A stretch of 64,000 nucleotides of DNA from Trichoplax sp. H2 (lineage: Eukaryota > Placozoa > Uniplacotomia > Trichoplacea). The position numbers and the translations under genes were made by a program. Below the pieces are notes generated by a model. The model was not told the DNA's origin. It saw only the letters and a program-made list of their open reading frames with translations, and searched no databases. Positions 54,501-64,000 of this stretch are shown here, piece after piece. Every line of letters begins with the position of its first letter. Within the stretch, counting starts at the first letter, position 1. The stretch covers positions 496,001-560,000 of the forward strand of contig NOWV01000011.1 in assembly GCA_003344405.1 (NCBI GenBank), read 5' to 3'.

Positions 54501-57500
54501 TGATACGTAGATAAACAGATTAGTTTTTAATATCATATGTCGTTAATAAGTATCTTACGCTACTTTGGTACTTTATAATATGAAGCTTGTAATTAGAACT
54601 CTCCCAATTCTTGACAGAGCGGATAATAATAGCTAATTCTGATGTAGAGATTAATTTTAGTTTGTATAAGATACAGTAAAAGCCCGATAAGTGCGACACT
54701 TTTGGTTTGTAATTAACTTTATGAAATTATTTCATAGGGAGAAAACAGATTTATTGAATCGATTTGCCAAACTATTTTGCCCATTGAAGACATCGTAGAG
54801 GTTTGTATAGACGTTATTTTCCATTGGATAGTGATAAATAAATATCACTAGCGATATAATACTTTGGCTGATAAGTATGAAACTTGATTCGTGGATTCTT
54901 TCTTAGGTTTTAAATCATCCAGGAGTTGATGATGATATGAAAAATGCCTACTGTCGCTTTTTCCTTTGGGTCTACTTAAATACAGCTGGAGGAATGTATG
55001 AATCTGGTGCAGCTGATCTAAACCATGATGAGTATGTTCATCTTAGCTTATTATTTTCATGATAGTATACAGAACTGGTCAAAATATTGGGTTCATTGCT
55101 ATTTTAGTTCCTAATATCGATATATTCCTGTTGAAGTTACTTAATTTTCAATTTTTTCTTCTTTACCGTAGTAAAATGTGGATATTTATCTCGAACATTT
55201 GCTCATCTATTGGAGCTTTTAACGACTTTGCAAAACTTAACCCTAATAAACTCAAGGATATCTTTAAGAAAAATATCGGCAGTATGGGGTAAATATTCTG
55301 GAATGATCGTGACTTTATTATCACTTTGCAACATACTAATTGATTGCTAATTTTTCATCTAAAATAATTAGGTACGAAATGGGGAAATATCGTAGTATGA
55401 AGAATTATCTATTAGAGGGTGTTATACCGCTATTACAGGTGAGATTCAGATAAACCATTCCTTTACTGTAAATTTCTAATTGCAATACGGATCCTATCTG
55501 TGGCTGCTTGTTAGATTGAGGTGGCTGAAGATTATCTAAACAGTTAGTAATTTTCGCATTTAGTGGTCTAACTATCCTACCGCAATGATCGAGCTTGATC
55601 TTCCTGTAGAGATGCAGAAATGATATAAATACGGTTCAGTATTAGCCGCTGCATCGGGCTAATCTGGTTGTCGATATAGAGTACCTATAAGATTAAACTG
55701 AGAGATTTGATTTATAGTTTAAAAAACAGTTCTCACTACTGATATGATGAAGATACAGTTTCAATTTATGCCATGTTTTAGAATATGAGTAGATCTATCT
55801 ATAGCCGTACTGGAGCGATTAAATCATCCACGAGCTAGATTTATGCCTTGACAAAATATACAGGCTGCTTTGATCGTTTATGAGTCTATATCCAAGCAGT
55901 GATTGAGCTTGGATACAGACTCATAAACGATCAAATCTCTAAGTTACTTCATTTGCTCTAGTAATTTATCTAGTATCAATTTTAGCTTGCGTTATTTCAA
56001 CTTTAGGCATTCTTCAAGCGTGTCTATATCGTAGAATCGGAAAGAGTTGATATGGAACAGAAACATATTGATGCTCTTGGCCAAAATTTAGTGGTTAGTA
56101 CTTACTCTTGAACTATCGCTAGTTTACATGAACGCGACGTTAAAAATTGTGTTCTCCTCGTAATTATAATTAGCTATTAGTTACCCTATAAGCAGGCGAT
56201 AATCTTTTCCCCTTGTAACGATGGTATTTTCAAAATTATGTTGAGTAGACCTTTTGTGGGCTAGTAGCTGAACATTTAACCAGCTCTTCCAATTTAAATG
56301 CCATGATCAACTGTACGACGACAGTTTTACCATTAACAACTTTACCTGTAACCATTTTGAGTGATTTTCAAGATCGTTTTTCCAACCAAAAGTCAGTGAT
56401 GATTGAAAATCCAGCTGTTAAAGTGAGTTAAATCAAGTTGCAAAATATCCTACCGTTACAAAAGTAAATAACGTCGGCATTATCTACCGCTAGGCGTATA
56501 ACGAGTATTATAAAGAAGAATCCCATTTAAATGTCATCTTGAATATCTTTGCCGTGAATTTTAAGCGAATTTACCAAGGCGAAAATACCGTCGAAGCGCA
56601 AACTGGATTTAATAGTTCCGAACGTAAGTTGCCAATAGAACTGTTTGTAGCGGTGATTTTACTCAGTGCTAAAATCTTACTCCACGTATTCGCTTAGAAA
56701 GATCCCATGTATATTCTATGCCTTTATTTTATCCCTAAGCATATTATATATTATTATTGCTTTTAAATTACTGCAGAAAACACACGTATTTACTTATGAA
56801 ATTCCAATCTACATTCTATATCTTTACTACATCCCTAAACATTGCTATTAAACTACAGTAGAATATTCCCGTATTTACTTATATTTAATCCAAATTCTAT
56901 GCCTTTACTTAATTCCTAAACATTGCTTATGACTTATTACAGAACACGTCCGTATTTATTTATAAAGATCCAATTCTAAATTCTTTGTCTTTATTTTATT
57001 CCTAAACTTTTCTATTGCTTTCAAATTATTGCAGAGTATACGCGTATTTACTTATTCCGATTAAGACACAATCTAAATTCTATGCCTTTATTTCATTCCT
57101 AAACTTTGCTATTTCCTTTCAATGATCGCAGAATACGTTGAAGAAGGTAGCGATGACGAGTTGCCTTTAGGGGAAGAATTTCAGCTATTTACCCGATGTT
57201 TTGCTAGGTTAGACTATTTTCTACGACATTTACTCAGTTGAATATTTGGCATTTTAGCCAGATCATTACCTTAATCGAACTCTATTTGATCGATATAATA
57301 CCTGAATTGTTATCATGACCTCAATTCTTTTACAGAGAGTCTCCGACGGGAGTAATTTTCACTAATGCTGAAAAATTAGTCAAGCTTTTAGAGTAAGGGA
57401 TTTCAATTCGTTTCCATCATTGAAATTGCTACCCTATAGAGTATTATTCTACTGCAAGGTTGCCAAATCACTTTCAACCAGTACCTAATGACTAGGGCAA

Positions 57501-60500
57501 TTTTTATAATTATTGTATAGAATTTCATCATCAATGACTCGTTTAAGTGAAAAAGAACGAATACGACAGGAATCATTAGATGTTAAATGTTTAATGGTAA
57601 AATACTTCATCTATCGACTTTGCAATCATACTTGAGCTTTCGACTGCTTTCTACGATATCTAGAAAATGATTAATCCTTGATTTTGATGTTAATAATCCT
57701 ATTCAAGACTTTACGTGCTATTATATATAATCAAGTTATTAAATTACCGCCTGATTGGGAAGAAAAACCAAATGAATGGGAAAGGTAAGTTGGAATATTG
57801 CCGAGGTAGTATATTGATCTATCCGACCTCAATATCCAAATTCTATTTGATTATTTAGCCTACTGCAAATCATTGAAAATACACAAAATACTCTAATTAG
57901 TTACGGAACGATGATTAAGGTAAGCCCATCGATGGCATTGAAATATCCTTGAATACTATCATAAAACGAAATATCAGTCGAGAAAGGTTTTCTTATACGC
58001 ATATCTACTCTCAAATTGGCATCCTATTTAGGTCTTACCTTTACTCTCCCGACGAAGTGATGACATCATTCGAGAATTACTATCATTTTTAGCTGCTATG
58101 CTCCTTGAGGGTAATAGTATGGCTCAAGCAAGTCTAGCGCAGTATTTTCTTGGCACTAGAGAAGAAAGTTTCTTTTTCGCTATTAAAGGACGTATGAATA
58201 TGTCGATGGTTGCTACTAAAGAAAAGTAAGAGCAAATTCTAGCGATTAATTCGTTCAATATGGTAATCTTGTTGGGAAGAATTCAAATAGCATAAATTGG
58301 TCTATACATTAAGTTAACTTAGACGTTTTGAAAATGATTATATATTATAACTAACGTTAGCCTATAGGAATATTTCCAGAGATGTATTATAACCAATTTT
58401 AGGGCATAACTTAAAATAGTCCTACTGTAGTAATGATATCAAAATATGAGCAGCTAATTTAAAGATGCCGTAGTCGGTATAAAGTTTCCATTGCTTTGGA
58501 TATTGCTAATATGCCTTAAGGAGAAAAGACTAAAGCTCAACTCTATCTATCTTAGGCGAGTTTTATTAGCTCAGCATAAAGCAAAAATGGACGAAAAAAT
58601 TCAGCAAGCTAAAAGCTTATCGAAAGCTGTCACAGCTGGTAAATCTGGAGGCAAGGTAAAGAGGACATTGGTGATAGTAGTTACTCTTTTATTTTCCTAT
58701 TTTCTATTAGTCAATGTATTCACTAACTCTGAACACTTCTCTACCGATGAATCCCTTGGCAATGATCTTGTATTTACTCGTCTTTACTTTATTCATCAGA
58801 AATTGGTGGAAGGAATGACGCATGGTAAGCGTAAATCCAACGCCGTTGCTCCTTTGGCAAGAGTTATGAAATCAAGAAGCGAGAGTGAAGTATGTCGATT
58901 AATATAAGTAATATTGGTTACAATTTAGAGTAGAATTACATCTAATTATCATTTGAGATTATTATAGCAAATCTGTCCAACTTAATGATGAACATTTCTT
59001 CACAGTCGCCATTGGATCAAGACGATAATGATGAAATCCCACACGTTAAGATCATGAAAAATGGAGAAAAACAAGTGAGTTAAAGTCTAATCAACGATTG
59101 CACGGACGATAGGCTGAATAGCTTGTTGTAATTTCGATAGCTTTCTACTAGGAATAAATTTGATATCTAATTCTGGAACTAAATCTAAATTATTACAGAA
59201 ATTAATATCTCAAAATTCGATATCACGATTCAGCCTGCCAATGGAGTCTGAAATCGAGGTATAGTAGAACAATTCCTGAATATGAATCCGTTTTACCAGC
59301 ATCCACGATAAACTTTAATAGAACGCTAATAGTTGTAAAATTTTATCCATAGATGAAGAGCGTTGCTCAAGAATCTATCGAAGAGCAATCAGAAAATGCC
59401 ATACTCAATCTTTATAAGGATGATGGCTATATAGAATTAGTTTTACGAGTATTAGCATCGATGTGTGACGGGCAAAATACTACATTACAGGTGAAAAAAT
59501 GTAATATCCATTTTTCCGTCAATATCCATTGACTTCTAACTTTGGTGTTATTTTACAACTCTGTTTCTATAGAATTATCTTCGAGAGCAGCTGGACAACA
59601 TTAAATCCGTCAATTTAGTTGCTGAAACAGCGAAATACTTACATATGCTCTACGATAACATCAACTCTAACAATATATCACTGACAACGCAAATCTTTGT
59701 TACATTAATAGAATATTCAGCGGTAAATAAACTGTTCCTTATTGAGCTAGATAGAAGTGAAAATGGCTGTAATAACTGCTGTTCTTGTTCGAGAAAATTG
59801 CAATTAGTGAATCCTTTACCTTATCATACTTTCATTTATCCATCGTTAACCTCATGCAATAACGAATTTTCTTGCATTATAGGGCTGCTTTGAAAATCAT
59901 CCGGTTATTTATGATAGCAAAATAATTGATTGTATCAATTTCATTTTACGCGAATCATCATTTCATGGCTGCTCTGAAGAAGAAGTAAGCTAACTGAAGG
60001 GATTCTAGGGCTAAGAGATTAATTATTGATTTAAAGAGTATTTCATTAACAGATCTCAAAGCATGAGAGCATCAGTATAATTTGGAAATTATTACGAATT
60101 AATCTAGAATTATTTATATATCGCGGATAATCCCGCTAGCACGGATAGCGTTTACTTATGGACTTGTACTTGCGTTTGCATTTAGATTTATACTCTGAAG
60201 CAAGCTATTGTAAAGCTAGTAGCTTGCCTGATTGAAGATAACTGTAAGCAGTCCTTAATGATTGCAAGAGTAAGTAGAATGAGGGGTGGAATTGATTATG
60301 TTCTACCTTTCTTTGTGCTAGCGATGCCATAGAGATCGTTAATGCTTTGATGCATATGCTTGTTTAGGAAATTAAAGAGACGATTGATGTAAATGCTGTT
60401 CTCGATGTAGCTACAGATTGCTATAGAAGACAGGTAATGATTAAGAAATTCGATCCTTCTTAAATGCCTTATCGCCAGCCAATTCACAGACTTTTTTATT

Positions 60501-63500
60501 TTCATTTTAGCAAATGGCACAAGGGAAATTTAAAGATCTAGTCGTTGATGTTGGCTTTGGTTATTTTCACATCCTTATGCGTTTACGTGATTTGGATGAA
60601 AATAAAGTAAACTTAGAAAGTAAGGCTGGAATAACTTGTTTGCTGCTCGTCGATGAAAGTCTAGGCCTAGTTACTCATTTATTTTTTTCCTTACTTGATA
60701 TTGATAGCTATTATTGGTTGTGATTCATCTGTGCTACTCGACAAGACCAAAGAAAGAGAAAAAGGTCAGCATAGGAGAGAGAGAATGATGCTCTGATATC
60801 AATGATCAAGAGTTATATTTCATTACCGTATAATCTAAAGCCCTTAAAAACCATTTGCAATTTCTAATGCTACAAGTTTCTCAACGTTCCTTTTAAAATT
60901 ATGATAGATGAGAAATTTATTCGATGGAAAGCCATGGAATATTATCAATACAATTCATTATCTATTGAAATTTTACGTGAAGGAATCTTACAGAAAGTTC
61001 ATTTTCGAGTACTGGATAAGGTAGCGTAATTAGTTTAAAATTGATCTTTGTTCTATATCGCGGAAGGAGTAAAGTTCATCCACAATTATGATTGACAGAA
61101 GACGATTCGAATAGTTTAATGCTTCTATTTAGAGATGAACCTAATACTCTGGCAAAGTTTTCTCATTTGTATTTCTAATTATGATAGGGAAAGTTAAGAG
61201 AAGGAGTCAAAGAAAAAGTGAAATGGAACGTTAATAGAACATCACCGAGCAATAAACTTCGAGATTTTGTCGATTGGTCGAAAGATATTCGAGAAAACAT
61301 TCGATATCAAGTGAGTAAGATCATTCATAAAAGAGTTACGCACTAAAGAACAAAAACAGTATTCTAGAAGCATGAGAAATACTATATATGCAGTATAATC
61401 TTTTCTTTTCTACTTAGAGAAAGTAAATCATTTATAACGCGGTTACAATGATTTAAGTTTAGCTGGCCTTCTGTAGGGCATGACCAGCTATAAGACATTA
61501 GTTACATACAAGCTCGAAGAATACTGTGATTAGTGTTCGCCCCTAGTTCTTTTTCCAGCTACGGATAACTTATAACATGTTATGAATGAATTACTGATTT
61601 CTGGAATGTATCTTTATCTTTCAGTCAAAAATTTTAAGTAACAGGATTGCAGCCTTTTTTGTTAAGAGAGCGTAAGTATCTGAAATTCACGGATCAATTT
61701 ATAAAGTAAACGAGGTGTCTGGTATTACTACGAAATAATTAGAGAATAGTTTGAGGTTCTGTCCTGGTGGACGTTAAAGTAGTAGCTTGTTATTGTCTCG
61801 ATAGCTGTAGGGCACCGGATAGGTCTTCATTAAGGAAAGAAATTTCCATAATCATTTGTCATGACAACCTTTCATAAAATTTTGATCGCTGTCTCAATAA
61901 CGGCTTTCATTTGCTATTTGCTAATGTAATAGAGATGTAGCGAGTTAATCGATATGTTACGGCTAAAACCCGATCCGGCTATAATGCATAATAGCCAACT
62001 ACAGCCCGAATTAAGAGTACAATCTTCTGAATTTCGAGCTTAAGACGTCTATATAAGAGCCTATAAGTACAATGTTCACCATATCTAAGATTACAGTAAT
62101 ATTCGTCTAGTGTTTATGCAGTTTATCAGATCTGTTCTAGTGAGAATTCAGGAAGAATACTTATCATCATACTTGAAATAACCAATACGGTACCTAAAGT
62201 AAATCTTGGTTAGCTATCCTAACAATTTTCTACCCATTTCATTTGTTACAGAGATATTTTTACACTGGTTTTAAATATATTAACGCTAGCTATTAATATT
62301 CTAATGATTGTGGATTGGAGAGCAGCTGAATTTGGCGTTGCTAATCCGTATGTAGAAATATTATTAATCTCTATTTTATCCAACTAATTATTTCAGAAAT
62401 ACTTCAAACTAGTGTATCGAATCAATTAGCGAAATACTTTTATCATTCATTAAGCGCAATTTAAATCAACATCTCGTAATTAAATTTTATTCTATTCTGT
62501 CTAAACTCTAGTAATGCAACTTTATTTGCAAATCCTATACCCGTGGTTACCTTACCTATCTATAATATATTACTGTTTACGATGGGACCGCTGCATAGTG
62601 TGGCTTGTTTATTCATCATTATAAGCTATTTTCTATCAAATCAACCCAAATTACCTACAATTGATATTTGGGGATCAAGGTGACAAGATATTGCAGTCAA
62701 ATTCTTCACATAACTCAAATATAAATGTTAAACCGTGCAGCTTATTTATTTTTGCTATCTTGGATCATAGGAAAAGAGAACAAGTTAATATTTTTGCCCC
62801 AGCCAAGCGGCAACGAACATCCTATTTAGAGCATAAATTTCTGAGCTTTAAAACCTTTTATTTATTGGTAAATTCATTTATCTACAAATCTATATTTAAA
62901 TAACTTGATATAAGTTAAAGCATTGTATCTAGCATCCTTCACCAGTTAATCAATTGATCTACACCACGTTATATCGATAGTAGAGTGATCCACTTTAAGA
63001 AATTATAGCGTTTACCAGTCCTTTATGAATTGCTAATAATTCACGAGCCAATTCTGATAGTACAGTTGCTAAGAAATACCTAAATTTTTTGCTATTTGAT
63101 CATTGTTTGTTTTAATTAGCTAACCTAAGGTTTCGTTTATGTCATGATGATTAGATATTGCTAGTCTTTTCTATCTTGGGCACTTGTTATCGTGGCTACT
63201 TTTTTGCCTTGCATCTCTTACACACGGTGGCCAACAATAATCTCTTTAGTCGAATTATTAAATCTGTGACATTAAATGGTAAGATTTGTTTATATTTATT
63301 GCATTGATCTTCATTAATTGCCTCCTTAATTCGAATTAAATCATAACTAATAGAGTTATTATTCTAATTATGGAATTGGGTTGTGTAATTGAGAGTTACA
63401 ATTATGATGTTGAAATTATGAAATTTGCCTTAGTAACTAGAATTGGATCATAACAGGGGTAGTGTTTAATAATCTGATTGCTAAATTGGGTCATATAGTT

Positions 63501-64000
63501 GAATTAAGAATTTAGTTATCTATAATTTTCCTAATTTAGATTAAATCGTTACGATAGAGCTATTGAAATCAATCTAGCTATTAAGTCGAAACAGGAGAAC
63601 TGGAATTAGCCAATTTTACCAGAAACAGCCTTCTTGATTGAAATTATTTTAACGGATGTACAAAATGATTCATCAGCTGTACTGAGTTCTTTAGTTTAAA
63701 AATGATCAGATTTACTTTTAGTTGTATCCTTAATTAGGATAAACATAGTATAGTATGTAGAATGGATGGTCTACAAGTCCCATTTAATCTTTTACATTAC
63801 GCTCTATTTTATCTTTTAAATCTTAAAATATATTTATCCATATTTTAACTTGACATTTGGCGGTCTACTCATTATTAATACATTTAGCAGTCTACTCTTT
63901 GGTAATCCAGTTAATAGCCCTCAATTAAAATTATTTCATCCTTTCGTTTTAGGGAGATCACTGATCGTTGTCGGCATTTTGGGAGTGATTATGATTTATA
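40055..64000 (+). CDS. ITPR: Inositol-trisphosphate-receptor-type calcium release channel (partial, runs off the right edge)
   Basis: This gene encodes a large ER calcium-release channel. About 78 exons, mostly 50-120 bp, give roughly 2300 residues up to S5, which fits IP3 receptors (about 2700 in total) and not ryanodine receptors (about 5000). Order: N-terminal suppressor domain (LGDVVSIYSEERQGYAFAV; CTQNRYKNNKKYRKAVEA), MIR beta-trefoils (ATGs from 43425 to 45533), RIH/IP3-binding region (46067 onward), a long helical regulatory solenoid, the RIH-associated domain (59353-60269) and the membrane domain (62252 onward). IP3R-like segments include DLPDRLRARYCDLITGMF, NRFIESICQTILP, AYCRFFLWVYLNTAGGMY and IKSVTLNGRS. 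No SPRY or RyR repeats were seen. The exon at 63953 continues past the edge, so the pore, S6 and C terminus are outside. Parts of the IP3 pocket are altered and S3-S5 has RyR-like wording. A few exons may be missing or mis-bounded. Confidence 0.9.
46067..49929 (+). other. Channel RIH / IP3-binding helical region
   Basis: Exons include 46067-46117, 46239-46313, 46512-46562, 46654-46734, 47084-47149, 47659-47719 and 49858-49929. The exon 46654-46734 ends in HRQKLMRNLK, which matches the IP3R1 helix with Lys508 and Arg511. Exon 47659-47719 begins RKNELYIARHIDFF, matching the Arg568-Lys569 region, although the preceding tyrosine is replaced by serine. Confidence 0.8.
49930..50262. repeat. Three-copy 108-bp tandem repeat starting at a 5' splice site
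   Basis: The anchor AAAATAGGAATA starts at 49985, 50093 and 50201, exactly 108 bp apart. The first copy starts with the true donor (GTTAGAGAATAGG at 49930). Copies 2 and 3 carry GCTAGAGAATAGG at 50046 and GATTAGATAATAC at 50154. The array lies in the intron between 49929 and 50670. Confidence 0.85.
52828..53040. repeat. 113-bp tandem duplication across a 3' splice junction
   Basis: The intron end and start of the exon beginning at 53016 (TCTAG then GTATTCTATCAGACATTTTC) are preceded 113 bp upstream by a diverged copy (TCTAG at 52898-52902, then CTACCCTATCAGATATTTTC). Upstream parts also match (AGCAGTTGCTAAAGTTATCGTAG against AGCAGCCTCTAACGTTGCCGTAG). Confidence 0.75.
55869..55935. repeat. 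Near-perfect 29-bp hairpin in a channel intron
   Basis: Arms 55869-55897 and 55907-55935 are complementary at 28 of 29 positions around a 9-nt loop. The stem starts TTTGATCGTTTATGAGTCT. It lies in the intron before the exon that encodes AFFKRVYIVESERVD. Confidence 0.9.
56685..57131. repeat. Tandem array of 81-97 bp units, each with a 3'-splice-site copy
   Basis: Units ending in CAG/TAG occur at 56776, 56861, 56942 and 57034, and the real acceptor is at 57131. In copies 1-4, eight bases after the AG comes CGTATTTACTT or a variant. Each unit also has a CTATGCCTTTATTTTATTCCTAAAC-like polypyrimidine tract. The array fills the intron before the exon encoding QYVEEGSDDELPLGEEF. Confidence 0.88.
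59353..60269 (+). other. Channel RIH-associated domain exons
   Basis: The exons encode a helical block resembling the RIH-associated domain shared by IP3 and ryanodine receptors: EQSENAILNLYKDDGYIEL, NYLREQLDNIKSVNLVAET, TTQIFVTLIEYSA, GCFENHPVIYD, and QAIVKLVACLIEDNCKQSL. The segment NYLREQ..NLVAETAKYLHML aligns with vertebrate NFLRCQ..NLVCETLQFLDCI. Confidence 0.8.
62252..64000 (+). other. Channel membrane domain exons (S1 to start of S5)
   Basis: Phase-compatible exons: 62252-62347, 62512-62679, 62771-62867, 63155-63278 and 63953 to the edge. The first carries a hydrophobic helix (IFTLVLNILTLAINILMIV). The second carries YNILLFTMGPLHSVACLFII. The third and fourth together give FLSFKTFYLLILLVFSIL and GYFFALHLLHTV, then IKSVTLNGRSLIVVGILGV, the S4-S5 linker and S5 of IP3 receptors. 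The window stops inside S5. Confidence 0.85.

Noticed and set aside
58491-58907. 138-codon ORF with a hydrophobic stretch, as an independent membrane protein
   Set aside because: It reads through two channel exons and the intron between them; the hydrophobic part is intronic and lies after a GTAAAG donor.
40055-64000. Ryanodine receptor
   Set aside because: The N-terminal domain order, the absence of SPRY and RyR repeats, and about 2300 residues before S5 fit IP3 receptors, despite RyR-like wording in S3-S5.

Overview
The window is nuclear DNA of an intron-rich, AT-rich animal. Six of its seven recognisable genes are cut into many short exons with GT-AG introns, and every one is a typical animal gene. 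The compact layout and the vertebrate-like proteins in a small-intron genome suggest an early-branching animal such as a placozoan. No species-specific marker was seen, so that placement is an inference.

Layout, left to right: 1-7.8 kb, no recognisable gene; 7950-10688 (-) KDM6/UTX-type H3K27 demethylase in a single exon; 14899-17655 (+) TAF9, 5 exons; 18375-21756 (-) C5orf34 homologue, 7 exons; 23457-26354 (+) RAB6, 8 exons; 27402-31028 (-) RFC4, 14 exons; 31669-37553 (+) RIC8, 16 exons; 40055 to the window end (+) an inositol-trisphosphate-receptor-type calcium channel of about 78 exons, cut by the window edge inside S5. For every gene except the channel, I checked splice phases exon by exon and the reading frame closes. 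For the channel, many joins were checked and the rest were read from protein similarity.

The first six genes alternate in orientation, giving three head-to-head spacers (KDM6/TAF9, C5orf34/RAB6, RFC4/RIC8) and two tail-to-tail spacers. All three head-to-head spacers are packed with a self-complementary motif of the TACTGTACAGTA type. The tail-to-tail spacers and the RIC8-to-channel spacer have almost none. The RFC4/RIC8 spacer also holds a 317-bp fold-back element. This link between motif and promoter side is the most unusual large-scale signal here.

The channel gene has a second oddity. Several introns carry short tandem duplications that start or end at a splice junction, giving rows of decoy acceptors or donors. 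The protein has IP3-receptor size and N-terminal architecture, but part of the classical IP3 pocket is replaced and the S3-S5 region has ryanodine-receptor-like stretches.

Functionally the genes are unrelated housekeeping and signalling genes: chromatin (KDM6), transcription (TAF9), replication (RFC4), Golgi traffic (RAB6), G-alpha chaperoning (RIC8) and calcium release. RIC8 and the channel both touch G-protein/calcium signalling, but nothing here shows that they are co-regulated.
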